Notes under the pieces: generated by a model
What the model was told of the DNA's origin: nothing
The model's database searches: none
Seen by the model: the letters and a program-made list of their open reading frames with translations, nothing else
Translations under genes and position numbers: made by a program
In this document: piece by piece, positions 32,976 to 44,060 of the stretch
Layout: each line of letters opens with the position of its first letter
Position numbering within the stretch: position 1 is the first letter of the stretch
Assembly (NCBI GenBank): GCA_947631235.1
Contig: CANRKO010000012.1
Coordinates: forward strand, 1 to 64,000
DNA length: 64,000 nucleotides
Direction of reading: 5' to 3'
Source: an uncultured Clostridia bacterium
GTDB lineage: Bacteria > Bacillota > Clostridia > UBA1381

Positions 32976-35900
32976 TTAATATTCACATGACGCAAGCAAT
33001 ATATCATTGTAAGCCCAGTGCGACGCATCCACGTCGCTGAACGGACAGATAAGCGTTTGCGCCGTTTCTTCGGTCATTTCTCTGCCGAGAATACGATTTA
33101 TCATAGATACCGTTTCCGCACGCGTTATCCAATTTTCGGGCAGGAACAAGTTTTCTTCGTAACCGCTTATAATACCCATTGATGCGAGCGTGTTGATCTC
33201 GTTCCGACACCATCCGAACTGCGCTATATCGCTGAACATATCATCCGTTTCAATCACGTCTATATTCGCAAACCTTGCCAATATGGCGGCGAACTCCGCT
33301 CTTGTTATCATGTTTTCGGGGCGTCCGTTTCCGTCCTCATAGCCGGAAATATAACCCTGTGAGGCGGCAAAATTGACATAATTTGCATACCACACGTCCG
33401 CGCTTATATCGGGGAATATATTCGGATAAACGACGTTTTCGTCATAACTGCCGTCGAGTACCGACAATATTCTTGAAATCTCCGCACGTGTTATGGTATT
33501 GTCGGGTCGGAACTCCGACAGCTCACTGTCACCGTAACCGCTTATGTACACCGCGCCGCTGTCATGTATCGGCGTAAATCCCTTATCGGGCGCCGCCGTG
33601 GGTTCGGTCGTAGGTTCGGCAGTCGGCTCGGCTGTAGGCTCCGGCGTAGGTTCGGGCGTGGGCGTAGGCTCGGGCGTCGGCGCGGGTGTCGGCGTCGGCG
33701 TCGCGCCAGACGACGAATGGCTGCTGCCGCGTCGTCTTTGTTGCTTCGTAATAGTTACATAATACTTATGCTCCACTCCGTATTCGTTCACTACCGTATA
33801 AACAACGGGCGTATCTTCGGAGTTTGTGAAGTCCTGCGCTCCCTTGGGCGAATAATCCGTACCCACGTAGTCGAGTATCGGCTCTACCGTCTTTAAATCC
33901 GCGCTTGACGGAAGAACGATGCTTATATTGTCTCCGTCGTATGCGGTATCTTCTTCCTGATGTTCCACCGTCATGCTCTTAATATACGGGGCTTCACCCT
34001 TTTGGGTCACATTAACGGTGTATGTAACGCTTTCGTCACCCGACGAGGACAATGTGTAGGTTACGGGGTTCGTGAAGTCCTGCGGCGTGTCGGCATTCGG
34101 AGTTATCATATCCGCGTCATACGTTATTTGAGGTGTTACCGCGGTTATGTCCTGCGTATACGGAACAGTTATGTTGATGTCCGTGCCGTTAATCTCCGTT
34201 TCACCCTCCTGAATGTCGGGCAGCGTAAACTCCGTAATCTCCCGCGTCGTGCGCCGCGGAACGGTTATTTCTGAACCGCCGAAGAACGATGTGACAACGC
34301 CGTCTATTATAAATCTCAATTTATAGATTTTTGCGTTATCGGTATCGTAATTAGCCGGCAACTCTACTACAGCCGATGCTTTACCGGTATTAAACGACAA
34401 TATGTTTCCCGCTATCTGCTCACTGCCTTCGCAATCCGCGTATACCTGAACGCTGTCGAAGAAAACTCCCTCGAAGTTAACGGCAACACTTCCGCCGCGG
34501 AAGTTACTCGGCGATGTAAATGTCAGCATATTGATTTCGGGCGCGCCGTCACGCGCTATATGTACAGTATACTCTCTGTCCTCATCATCGGCTGCCGAAA
34601 CCGTGTATACGACAGATCTTGTTTCATTGTTAAAATTCTGTTCACCTTCGGGTGAATAGCTGTCGCCGTCTATCGAAACGGTCGGTTTGATACTTGTTAT
34701 ATCCGTGTTGTACCGTACAGTTACATATATATCGGTATCGGTAATCTGTGCGACGCCTACTTGGTTTGGTACTATAAATGAAGTTATTGCGCGTGTTTTA
34801 CGGCGCGGTACTGTTATAACAATAGGGTCGCCTGCCGAAATCGGATTTTCAAATCCGTCAAGGTAGAACTGCAAGGTATATTCTTTATCCGAAGTCGTGC
34901 TGTCATTTTCGGGAATATCAAGCGTCGCCATGGCTTTATGCCACTCGTCCATCGTTACAACTCCGTCAATGGGGTCGCCTCCGTCATTCGGAAAGGCTTT
35001 GACCTTAAAGTCATAGAAGAATGTTCCGCTTGTTTCGATATTTATCGTCGAGCCTTTAAATGTCGTCGGCGTATCGGTAACGTTTACCGTTGCAATGGAC
35101 GGAAGTCCGTAACGTGCGGCACGAACAGTATAGGTCCTGTCGGTATCGCCCTTCGCGGAAACCGTGTATGTTATTGTCTTTTTGTCAAAGTCCTGTTCGC
35201 CTTCCGGGGTATAGCTGTCTCCGTCTATAAGCACCGTCGGCAAAATATGCGTTAAATCCGTTTCATAAGGCATTGTAAACAGTATACTGCTGCCGTTTAC
35301 GTCGTCCTCCGTAATCTCCGCCGGCGCGGCGGCGCCGTTAACGCCGAAATATGTTATCTTACGGCTCTTACGTCCCGGTACGGTTATTGTCTGCGTCTGC
35401 GGGCACTCGCTGCCGTCAATAAACAGTTTTATGTCATATATCTTGTCTTGCGGTGTATTGTTAATAGGCAATTCCAGTTCGGCCGTGGCATGACCGCCAT
35501 AAACTTCACTGTCATACGTAACTTCTTTTCTGATTGTTGATTCGCCGTCATCTCGGCTCACAGCCGCAATTTCCACAGTATTCATTTTAACGTCTGTGTC
35601 GAGATACGGTATAAATTTTCCCGTTATATCGGCTGTAATATTTGTATCCGCAAAATGCTCCGGATATGTAACGCTGAAGGTATCAACTTCAGCAACACCC
35701 AGACGTCTTACAGAAATCTCATAATCCTGCGAGGTTCCGTCCTCAGCAAAAACAGTATATGTTATCGGGTTATTGAAATTCTGCGCTCCCTTGGGTGAGT
35801 AATCCGTACCCGTGTGACGCACCTGCGGTTCAATATTCCTTAAATCCGTGTTATACGGAACGTACAGAACGAGTTTATTGTCTTCATTGCGGTTAAGTTC

Positions 35901-38900
35901 TTCCTGTCCTTCGGTAAGAATAATATCCGAAAGATATTTTGAATTCGGCTCTCTCGCGCATACCGTAAGGACTTTATCTCCCGCAAGCGTCTGTGCGGTA
36001 TTGCCTATTGTTACCGATAATTCGTATTCTCTCGGTGTATCCGTGTTGTTCGGGGGAACGGTTATGGATGCGATATAGTCGCCGCTGTCGTTTTTCCTTG
36101 CGACCTGCGATTGAATTTCCGAATCCTCCTGCTCGCCGCTTATAAGGCGTGCGCTTACCTGTATGTATTGAGGCGCTGTAAGCGCATATGCGGCATTGTC
36201 CAAATACTGTCCGATAACCTTGACATTTACAATTCCTCCCGCACTGTATGGCGGATCTCTAAATTGTACGCCCGATGCTGTGGGCGTTTCTTGCCTTGTG
36301 ACATGGATGTAATACTCGTGTGTATCGCCATTTTCTGCCGTTACGGTATATATCACTTCCGAGTTAAAGTCTTGAGACCCAATCGGCGAATAACGCGCAT
36401 TGTCAGATACCTTAATCTGCGGTTCGAGTTCGCTTAAATTGGCGTCATACGGCATTGTCACACGCACTTCTCCGTCGGTAATCACGCTCTCGCCTACCTG
36501 ATTTGGCAGCGTGAACGAAAGTATTTCCGTTCCGCCTTTCGGTTTCCTGGGAACGCGAAGCACTTGCTCGTAAGACTGTACATAATCGTTGCCTATTCTC
36601 GCTTTAATCGTATATTCCGCCACAACTTGGTCATTATTGTTCGCAGGAGCCACTATGTCGGCGATATATTTTCCGCTTTCATCGTCATATACCGCCTTGA
36701 CGGGCGCTATTGCGCCGTCTGCGGAATAAATCCATATATCCCTGTTCTCTTCATGTTCCGCATGGGCAAGTCGGTCAAGAGCGGAGCCTGTTACCGTAAC
36801 GCGCACCGTACCGCCCGCCGACGTATTCGGATTTGTAAAAGTAAACAATGTTACCGTAGGCGCGGCTTCCTTGTAGATATATGCCTCGTACACGGTAGTT
36901 GTTGTTTCGTCTTTGGCTCTTACGGTATAATTCGTTCTCATTACCCCGTTTGACTCATGGAATGACGCCATGCCTACCGACGGGTCTATCGACGAGCCGA
37001 TATATGCTATATCCACGTTGTACCATGTCGTATAATCATGATCCCACGGCATATACACATATATGGTTGAATTGCTGTTTTCGTGGTTGAAAATCTCGCT
37101 GCGGACTTGTCCTTGAACCGTGAATTCGGTAATCTGTGCCATCGTATTGTTATACGGCAAATAAACCGTACGGCTTCCGACCGGCAGACGTTCGTCATTA
37201 ACTTCGTAGTACACGCTGTAGTTTATGGGCGTGTCATAACTCTTATTTTCCGGTAAGGTAAATGTTGCGCTGTAAGATCCGTCATCCTCGACAATTACAT
37301 TCGTTATTAACTCATCATATCCTTCCATATCGGGAACGAGTATCAGTTTCACACGGTTTGGCATAACCGTACCATACACGGTAATTTTAAACTCACCGCC
37401 CATGTATGTAAGGTTGGCGGCATCATACCATATATTATCTACGATAATTTTATGAAGGTCAACCTCTCGCGCGGCATCTTCAACATTAACAAAACCGTTA
37501 TACTCCTCGTTATTGTACGTTATGCTCATGTTGTATTTACCGTTCGGAACAAGCAGATAAAGCGTTGCGTTATCGTATATATAATATTTTTTACCTTCGT
37601 CTTCTTCACTCGTTTTATACAAACATTCATGTAAATCCTTGTTGTCCGAATCTATACGCGCCGTAATCTGATACAGCGGTACACCTTCCTCGGTCTTTGG
37701 GTAAACCGATGAGCCGTCGCTTGAATATTCGCCGTCTATGCGTGCGTAATCAACACCGTCGGTTATGAAACTGCCCGCACCGATAAGCGCGTTCATTCCG
37801 TCGGGAGATGCTATGCGTATGGGCATTTCGGTGACCTTCATGGATGTTCTGTTTGCTATGTTTATCGCGTTTGAATTGCCGCTTTCCACATCCAAAACAG
37901 CATTTTCATCGCCTTTTTTCACGACAAAACTAAGGTCTTTAAATGTCATATATGTACCCGATACGGAAATTGCATTCGTGTTTTGAGACGTTATGCTGCA
38001 CTTGCCCAAAATGGTAAATTCAGTATCCCAGTTAATCTGTACGGATGCACCGCTGTGGTTTGTGGCAATCGTCACGTTATCCAGTGTTATCGGAGGAAGT
38101 ACGGTTCCTTCTGTATTTTTCTCCGTCTGAGTTGAGAGTATATGAGTGTCGGTTTCACCTACAATTTTGTATCCTACCGGATCTGTATTGTATGCCGTAC
38201 CACCGTACAGCACGTACTCGTCCGAAATTACGATGTCGCCCTTTGAAATATCGTACGTTGTCGGGTTTATCTCGCCTATGTCCTCAAGAACGAGAGTAAT
38301 GGTATACGTTACATCTTTTTTGTCATGTCCCGTTATGGTGTACTCCGCCGTGTGTTCCACGCCGGAAAAGTCCAGTCTGCCTTCCGTAGCTGTTGCACCC
38401 ACGTACTCACTCGTAGGCTCAATACGCGCAAGCATAATATTTTCGGGTACATGAACCGTTACAGTATGAGTTTCCTCATTTATTTCCGTGTCCTTGGTTT
38501 GACCGGGAACGGTAAAGCTTGTAAGCTTTGTTTCGGGATTTGATATACATTCAGCCGTATTATCAGTATTTACGCGTACTCTTACATAGTAATAGTATGT
38601 CGTTCCATCCTTATATACGCGTATCCATCTCATGCCCGGAACAAGGTGCAGATATAACTTGCCGTCCTCGTCCGTGCTCGTTTTTATCTTCGTCGCAGGT
38701 TCCTCGTCACCGTCTATTGAATATTCAATGTCCTCCATACCCGTAATGCCTTCAACGGTTACGGTTACGGGACGCAGTGCATCGCTGCTTCCGGTCTCAG
38801 GAATTGGTGAGTCGGTGTCATAATTCTTGAAATCCGCTTTGACGCTGCCGCCCCTTATTATCATTTTGGATGATTTGTTGGACGCGCCTCGATTAATTCC

Positions 38901-41363
38901 GAAGCCGCCTTCTTCACCGCCCACAGCGGATACAAAACCGCCGTTTATCACAATGTTCATGCCGCCCGCCAACATATTTGAACTGATGCCTATACCTGAT
39001 GAGGCGCCGCTGCCGACCGCGTAAATCTTACCGCCGTTTACGGTCAGGTTCATATTTTGTACCTGTGTTGTGGCGCTGCCGCCGATACCGCTGCCGCCTT
39101 TTTTACCTATAGCGTTAACGGTACCTCCGTTTACTATGAGCGAGTTCAGCTCGCCAATACCCGGACCGCTCTGCGATGTTGCGGTAACTGTACCGCTGTT
39201 TATTGTAACAGTGCCCAGCTTACCGAGACCCGCACCGGAGTTTGAGACAATTTCTATCGCACCGTCACCCTCTATTATCAATTTAGACTGTGCCGAGGCG
39301 TCCGTAATTCCGCTTATCGCTCCGGTTGCCAATGATTCGATTTTATTGCTGCCCTTAAGTTCCAATGTTAGGCTGACATTATCCATCAGCGTGATTGCGC
39401 TTTTCTGCCAAGCGCTTATAGATACATTGTCCAGTTCAATACGCGGACTGACGCCCATAACGCTTATTTGGTTCTGAACTACGCTGCCGGATTGAATTAT
39501 ATGAACTGTCTCTGTTTTTGGAATACTGTATGTCCGATTTGTGCCTACAGTTATTTTCATGTTGGCATCGTTATCATTGTCGGGCGAAATATCAATGTTT
39601 CCGTCGGATATGTCAAAACTCGCCGTAGAGTCTTTTGTTATTTGGATGTCTTTTGTTGCCGTGTATGTATACTGCTCACCGCCCGACTTTGTTAATGTAA
39701 CGGTCGCGGTCAAGTTGACCGTCTTGCCCGCCGCCGCGAGAGCAACCACAAGAAAACCGCCTTCGATTTTCGCCTCATCCGCGTCCGCCGCCGCACTGTC
39801 AACCTTAATCGAATACTCCTTCGACAGCGAGTGTACGGGATATGTACATTCTTCGGCGGGAATAAACACCGCGTCCACCTTCTGCCGCACCGTACCGTCT
39901 ATTACATTTACTTTTATTTCCGACGGTATATTTTCAAGCGATACTGACGCGCTATCACCGTCACATTTACATTCTTCCTCGGCGCTGTGCTTTTCAAGCG
40001 TGTATTCCGTCACCTCGGGCGTAATGCCCGATACCGAATATATATTTTCATTATAGTGAAGCGCAAAGCTGTCCTCGTCATCGCTCAGATAAGGATACAG
40101 TTTTCCATCTTCGTCCGTATATGCTTTCCAAGAACCGACTGTTATTTCCTTATTCGCGTAATTAGCGTCCGACGGCATCTGCATGACCGTGCAATGAAGT
40201 GGTTCACCGAACTCGTTTGTAGGATAAGTTGTATCTACTATAGTATCAAACGTAGTATTCTTAATACTTCCGCCTTTTACGATAACATCATTGTATTTTT
40301 CCGACAAGGCAGACCCCGAACCGATACCGACACAATTACCTCCGGTTTTTGTACCGCCGGTTGCCGTTATATTGCCGCCGGTAATGGTTATCGGCGCGTT
40401 TGGAATATAATTACATCCGCCTATACCGGCACCATATTTGCCGCCTGTCGCTGTCACGTTTCCGCCTTCAATCAATATGCCTACTCCGTAATTGGATTGA
40501 TAGGCTCTACTTGTGGTATTCGGCGCACCGATACCGGCACCGCTGAGACCGGCGGTTGCGTTTATATTACCGCCTCTAACGGTTATTTGACCGTGAGCGC
40601 CTGAAGAAGAATCTTTATTGGGAGCATTTGTGCCTATTGCCGGAGCGTTGCTCTTACTGCCCACCTCCAGCGAACCGTCTCCTTCAATTATGAGTGTGCC
40701 ATAGCTTGACCTGTCTGCAGAGGAATAAACCGCAATACCCGCATAACCTGCAAGTGTCGCGGTAATATTATTAACCCCATTTAAAACAAGCGTAAGTTCC
40801 GCGCCTTCCTCCACTTTTATCGGCGCGGTCGTGCTTGAGGTCATGGTAACATCATTAAGGGTAAGCGTGGCTTTAACATCGGTTTTTACCACGATATTAT
40901 TCGTTATGTCTCCGCTTGCGTTTGTAACACTATATTCTCCCTCTTCCGCAATTTCCACGGGACTCGATTGGAGATCTTCGGTTATGTCACCGCTCGCAGT
41001 AAGCGCCATGAGTTTAAAGCCGTTCGTGCGTGAGGGAATTGTTTTTAAATCCAAAGGAGGTTCTGCCGTTACGGTCGGAGCCTTCGCGGTCGGCTGCGGT
41101 GAGACAGTCGTTTCCGCTTCAATATCATCTTCTTCATCCTCGAAAGACGGCAGTGTAATCGGCAGCTTTACAGGATTTTTCAGCATCGGAAGTTCAAACG
41201 CTTTGGGGGTCGGTGATGCCGACGGTTCGGGCGTGGTTTCCGTGACCTCCGTGACCGGAGGATTTTCAGTTTCTGCCGTTATGTCTTCCGCAAACACAGG
41301 AATGTTAACGCTTGTAAAAACCATTATAAGCGCCAAAAAAAGCGAAACAGATTTTCTTTTCAT
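32976..41363 (-). CDS. P7: giant SLH-anchored protein with beta-helix carbohydrate-binding-like and cadherin/DUF5018-like repeats
   Basis: About 2795 residues; the ATG at 41363 follows AAGGGAG, and a GTG three codons upstream is also in frame. After a signal peptide (MKRKSVSLFLALIMVFTSVN) and Pro/Thr linkers come three beta-helix regions at ~130-410, ~577-844 and ~1036-1211. They have repeated T/V-x-G-G-x-I/V strands and GIG turns, resembling the Cthe_2159-type pectate-binding domain. From ~950 to ~2550 there are about nine modules of the type ITSF.VPNQVG, YSPEGEQNFN, YTV (cadherin/DUF5018-like), alternating with Ig-like modules. A linker of TPEP repeats (~2560-2600) leads to three SLH domains (~2600-2795; ISGYEDG, ITRAE), which hold it to the wall polysaccharide. 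It is second in an operon with P6. Confidence 0.85.
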   Translation of the reverse strand: MKRKSVSLFLALIMVFTSVNIPVFAEDITAETENPPVTEVTETTPEPSASPTPKAFELPMLKNPVKLPITLPSFEDEEDDIEAETTVSPQPTAKAPTVTAEPPLDLKTIPSRTNGFKLMALTASGDITEDLQSSPVEIAEEGEYSVTNASGDITNNIVVKTDVKATLTLNDVTMTSSTTAPIKVEEGAELTLVLNGVNNITATLAGYAGIAVYSSADRSSYGTLIIEGDGSLEVGSKSNAPAIGTNAPNKDSSSGAHGQITVRGGNINATAGLSGAGIGAPNTTSRAYQSNYGVGILIEGGNVTATGGKYGAGIGGCNYIPNAPITITGGNITATGGTKTGGNCVGIGSGSALSEKYNDVIVKGGSIKNTTFDTIVDTTYPTNEFGEPLHCTVMQMPSDANYANKEITVGSWKAYTDEDGKLYPYLSDDEDSFALHYNENIYSVSGITPEVTEYTLEKHSAEEECKCDGDSASVSLENIPSEIKVNVIDGTVRQKVDAVFIPAEECTYPVHSLSKEYSIKVDSAAADADEAKIEGGFLVVALAAAGKTVNLTATVTLTKSGGEQYTYTATKDIQITKDSTASFDISDGNIDISPDNDNDANMKITVGTNRTYSIPKTETVHIIQSGSVVQNQISVMGVSPRIELDNVSISAWQKSAITLMDNVSLTLELKGSNKIESLATGAISGITDASAQSKLIIEGDGAIEIVSNSGAGLGKLGTVTINSGTVTATSQSGPGIGELNSLIVNGGTVNAIGKKGGSGIGGSATTQVQNMNLTVNGGKIYAVGSGASSGIGISSNMLAGGMNIVINGGFVSAVGGEEGGFGINRGASNKSSKMIIRGGSVKADFKNYDTDSPIPETGSSDALRPVTVTVEGITGMEDIEYSIDGDEEPATKIKTSTDEDGKLYLHLVPGMRWIRVYKDGTTYYYYVRVRVNTDNTAECISNPETKLTSFTVPGQTKDTEINEETHTVTVHVPENIMLARIEPTSEYVGATATEGRLDFSGVEHTAEYTITGHDKKDVTYTITLVLEDIGEINPTTYDISKGDIVISDEYVLYGGTAYNTDPVGYKIVGETDTHILSTQTEKNTEGTVLPPITLDNVTIATNHSGASVQINWDTEFTILGKCSITSQNTNAISVSGTYMTFKDLSFVVKKGDENAVLDVESGNSNAINIANRTSMKVTEMPIRIASPDGMNALIGAGSFITDGVDYARIDGEYSSDGSSVYPKTEEGVPLYQITARIDSDNKDLHECLYKTSEEDEGKKYYIYDNATLYLLVPNGKYNMSITYNNEEYNGFVNVEDAAREVDLHKIIVDNIWYDAANLTYMGGEFKITVYGTVMPNRVKLILVPDMEGYDELITNVIVEDDGSYSATFTLPENKSYDTPINYSVYYEVNDERLPVGSRTVYLPYNNTMAQITEFTVQGQVRSEIFNHENSNSTIYVYMPWDHDYTTWYNVDIAYIGSSIDPSVGMASFHESNGVMRTNYTVRAKDETTTTVYEAYIYKEAAPTVTLFTFTNPNTSAGGTVRVTVTGSALDRLAHAEHEENRDIWIYSADGAIAPVKAVYDDESGKYIADIVAPANNNDQVVAEYTIKARIGNDYVQSYEQVLRVPRKPKGGTEILSFTLPNQVGESVITDGEVRVTMPYDANLSELEPQIKVSDNARYSPIGSQDFNSEVIYTVTAENGDTHEYYIHVTRQETPTASGVQFRDPPYSAGGIVNVKVIGQYLDNAAYALTAPQYIQVSARLISGEQEDSEIQSQVARKNDSGDYIASITVPPNNTDTPREYELSVTIGNTAQTLAGDKVLTVCAREPNSKYLSDIILTEGQEELNRNEDNKLVLYVPYNTDLRNIEPQVRHTGTDYSPKGAQNFNNPITYTVFAEDGTSQDYEISVRRLGVAEVDTFSVTYPEHFADTNITADITGKFIPYLDTDVKMNTVEIAAVSRDDGESTIRKEVTYDSEVYGGHATAELELPINNTPQDKIYDIKLFIDGSECPQTQTITVPGRKSRKITYFGVNGAAAPAEITEDDVNGSSILFTMPYETDLTHILPTVLIDGDSYTPEGEQDFDKKTITYTVSAKGDTDRTYTVRAARYGLPSIATVNVTDTPTTFKGSTINIETSGTFFYDFKVKAFPNDGGDPIDGVVTMDEWHKAMATLDIPENDSTTSDKEYTLQFYLDGFENPISAGDPIVITVPRRKTRAITSFIVPNQVGVAQITDTDIYVTVRYNTDITSIKPTVSIDGDSYSPEGEQNFNNETRSVVYTVSAADDEDREYTVHIARDGAPEINMLTFTSPSNFRGGSVAVNFEGVFFDSVQVYADCEGSEQIAGNILSFNTGKASAVVELPANYDTDNAKIYKLRFIIDGVVTSFFGGSEITVPRRTTREITEFTLPDIQEGETEINGTDINITVPYTQDITAVTPQITYDADMITPNADTPQDFTNPVTYTLSSSGDESVTYTVNVTQKGEAPYIKSMTVEHQEEDTAYDGDNISIVLPSSADLKTVEPILDYVGTDYSPKGAQDFTNSEDTPVVYTVVNEYGVEHKYYVTITKQQRRRGSSHSSSGATPTPTPAPTPEPTPTPEPTPEPTAEPTAEPTTEPTAAPDKGFTPIHDSGAVYISGYGDSELSEFRPDNTITRAEISRILSVLDGSYDENVVYPNIFPDISADVWYANYVNFAASQGYISGYEDGNGRPENMITRAEFAAILARFANIDVIETDDMFSDIAQFGWCRNEINTLASMGIISGYEENLFLPENWITRAETVSMINRILGREMTEETAQTLICPFSDVDASHWAYNDILLASCEY

Positions 41364-41395
41364 AGCCGTCACACTCCCTTAATTTGATTTAAAAC

Positions 41396-44011
41396 TTACT
41401 TTACCCACGGATAATACGGTACAAGCGGTTTGGCAAAACGGTTATATATGTCGTCAGCGTCGTCTCTGTTAAGCGTGCCGTCTTTATTGACATCCCATAT
41501 TCTCGCCTGCGTTACCGTATTCGGTGCGCCGGACGCTTTGGCTGTTATGTAATTTCCGTCAAGCGCGTTTAATATACCGTCGCCGTTTGCGTCGCCTATT
41601 TTACCGCCCACAACCATTACATAACGCGTCAGCGTGCCGCCGTCGTAAGTATACGTCACCTTGTACAAACCGTCGCTCACCTCTACGGGATCGCTGCCGT
41701 TTACCGCCGCCGCGCCGTTTACGACCATACCCGGGTCGTTAAAATTCTTTATATCGTTTACGATAACCGTATTCACATCTGCGTCAAAATCCGCGTCTTC
41801 CGTATCGGGTACGGTGAATTTCGGATAATGCGTATCGTTGTATATGCGGCTCGCCTTAAACGCGTTTACTTTACTTTCCCGCTCCGCCTCGACGGACTCA
41901 TTGTAAATCTTGGCGGCGGGCGAGTTGCCCACATTAAGAGACGCGACCGAAGTGATTGTCATTATTGCGCTAAAGTCGTCCGCAAGCGTATAATTATTGC
42001 TTTTAAGCGTGATTACAATATCATACTCACCCGCGGCGGTAACATCATTCGTAAGAGCGCCGCCCGCGTTTCTGTACTGTACGGTATAGTCGTCGCCCTC
42101 CGAAAGTCCGTCGTTACTCGTAACCGTCGCCTTGTGCGCACTGCCGTCGTAGGGGACGGTATTGTTGGTTATGGCGAAGGTGACCGGTTTGGGGCTGACC
42201 GTATACTGATATGACTGCTGTGTTGCGGACGGAGTATAATTATCATTTGTTACTTCAATTACAATATCATACGTACCCGCGTCCGTTACGCTGTCCGACA
42301 AAGTTTCCGACGCACTCTTATACTGTACATTATAATCATCGGGCGATTGAAGGTCACTGTCATTATCCACCGTTGCCGTATGTTGTGAACCGTCATATGT
42401 TGTACTGTTATCGCTTACGGTAAACTTTACCTGTTTCGGGTTTACCGTGTACTGATACGACTGCTGCGACGAGGACAACGTATAGTTATCGTTTGTAACT
42501 TCAATGACAATATCATACGTACCCGCGTTCGTTACTTCATTTGACGTATGTTCGTCCTTATCCCGATATGTAACGGTGTAATCGCCATCGGTAAGACCGC
42601 TGTCGTTTGCCACAGTTGCCTTATGAGGCGAACCGTCATACGTGGTACTGTTATCGCTTACGGTAAACGTTACCTGCTTTTTCGTGATTTCAAATGTGTT
42701 ACCCGAGACCGTGCCCATTGTATAGCCTATACCGTCGTTAAGTGTAATAACAACGGTGTACGTTCCCACTTCGGTAGGTTCTACGGAGGTTAAATGCTCT
42801 GCGTCATCGCTCTTATAATACTTAACCGTGTACTGCTCGGGAGTAAGCTCGCAATCATTGGTAATTGTCGGATACTGCGCCTCACCGCTGTACTGCTTTA
42901 CCGCGTCGCTTACCGTGAAATTGGCTGTCCGTTCGCGCACGGTTACGGTCGATGGAGTGATCGTTCCCACGTCGTACATTTCCGCATCTTCATCCTGCAG
43001 CGTGATATGCACGGTATATGTACCGACACCTTCGGGTTTATTGTGCATTTGACCGTCTTTTTCATACTGAACGGTATAATGCGTTACGTCCTCGCGTGAC
43101 GGCTTGTACGTTCTGTTCCACGTTTGACCGACATAGAAATTGCTCGTATCATCAAGCGTAAAATCCACACGGTTACGCGCTATTTCAAAGGCTGTACTGT
43201 TATTCTCCGGTGTCGCGAAATTATTATCCGTAATGGTACATGAAACATGATATATACCGGGTTCTGTCGGCGGAGTATCGGAAGAATACTCTACATTTAT
43301 GCCTTCATAATGCAAAGAATAGCTTTGGGGAGTCGGCGTACCCGTAACCGTACAGGTCGGAGCATGCTGTGATTTATCATAATTAAACTCCGTATTTGCA
43401 TATGAAATATTAACCGTGTCGTTTTTATTTATGTATAAATGCGTTTTATCCATTGAGCCAAAAGCATAGCCTGCCGATGTAACGTTAATATTTATCGGGT
43501 AAGTTCCGACATCCGTTTTGGTTTCACTGCCGCCATAGGTTACGGTAAAGTCAATTCCTTCTGCGGGCGAACCTTCAAGGTACGGAGATACTGTAACTTT
43601 ATGCGGTGAACCGTCATAATTATAGATATTATCTTTAATTTTAAAATCAACTAGTAAAGCGTGAATTGGCAGTCTGAATTTTTGTTCAACCGACGCGCCC
43701 GCACTGTCCTCTACTTTTATTCTTATATTACTGTATGTAGTGCCTCCCTCCGTCGGAACTCCCGAATATGTTCCGTCAGATGATAATGAGAGTCCGTTTG
43801 GATATAAGTATGCACTGGACGGGTTGGCAAGTGAAAATGTATAAGGCGGTGTGCCGCCTTGCGCTTCAAATTTAACCTCATAATGAGCATTTGATGTTGC
43901 GGTCGGGAGCAAAGCTTTTGTTGTAAACGCCAAATCATCCGCCGCATGAGCGCACAATCCCACAGCGAACACTATTACAAATACCGCGAAAAAAGCGGAT
44001 AATTTTTTCAT
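41396..44011 (-). CDS. P6: secreted MBG-repeat protein with C-terminal dockerin
   Basis: 871 residues. The ATG at 44011 follows AGAGGG at eight bases; a GTG three codons earlier is also in frame. Signal peptide MKKLSAFFAVFVIVFAVGLC. Residues ~25-110 form a putative Ig (He_PIG) domain (GLSLSSDGTYSGVP). Six or seven MBG-type modules follow to ~700, each with YDGSPHKATV and AGTYDIVIEV motifs; the last three are almost identical. A short GNSP module (LNVGNSPAAKIYNE) precedes a canonical dockerin with two calcium loops, GDANGDGILNALDGNYI and WDVNKDGTLNRDDADDI. The dockerin should dock to a cohesin partner. The gene ends 32 bases before the P7 ATG, so the two are probably cotranscribed. Confidence 0.85.
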   Translation of the reverse strand: MKKLSAFFAVFVIVFAVGLCAHAADDLAFTTKALLPTATSNAHYEVKFEAQGGTPPYTFSLANPSSAYLYPNGLSLSSDGTYSGVPTEGGTTYSNIRIKVEDSAGASVEQKFRLPIHALLVDFKIKDNIYNYDGSPHKVTVSPYLEGSPAEGIDFTVTYGGSETKTDVGTYPININVTSAGYAFGSMDKTHLYINKNDTVNISYANTEFNYDKSQHAPTCTVTGTPTPQSYSLHYEGINVEYSSDTPPTEPGIYHVSCTITDNNFATPENNSTAFEIARNRVDFTLDDTSNFYVGQTWNRTYKPSREDVTHYTVQYEKDGQMHNKPEGVGTYTVHITLQDEDAEMYDVGTITPSTVTVRERTANFTVSDAVKQYSGEAQYPTITNDCELTPEQYTVKYYKSDDAEHLTSVEPTEVGTYTVVITLNDGIGYTMGTVSGNTFEITKKQVTFTVSDNSTTYDGSPHKATVANDSGLTDGDYTVTYRDKDEHTSNEVTNAGTYDIVIEVTNDNYTLSSSQQSYQYTVNPKQVKFTVSDNSTTYDGSQHTATVDNDSDLQSPDDYNVQYKSASETLSDSVTDAGTYDIVIEVTNDNYTPSATQQSYQYTVSPKPVTFAITNNTVPYDGSAHKATVTSNDGLSEGDDYTVQYRNAGGALTNDVTAAGEYDIVITLKSNNYTLADDFSAIMTITSVASLNVGNSPAAKIYNESVEAERESKVNAFKASRIYNDTHYPKFTVPDTEDADFDADVNTVIVNDIKNFNDPGMVVNGAAAVNGSDPVEVSDGLYKVTYTYDGGTLTRYVMVVGGKIGDANGDGILNALDGNYITAKASGAPNTVTQARIWDVNKDGTLNRDDADDIYNRFAKPLVPYYPWVK
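42180..42690 (-). repeat. Tandem ~245-bp coding repeat in P6
   Basis: Successive MBG modules are nearly identical at DNA level; for example the stretch around 42205-42300 recurs around 42450-42545. This indicates recent tandem duplication. Confidence 0.75.
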
Positions 44012-44060
44012 ACATGACACCCTCTTTCGGTTTGTGTTTTGCTTAATTTATGTTGTCATA

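Noticed and set aside
42180-42690. Regular repeats suggestive of a CRISPR array
   Set aside because: The period is ~245 bp and the units are in-frame protein modules, not short repeats with unique spacers.
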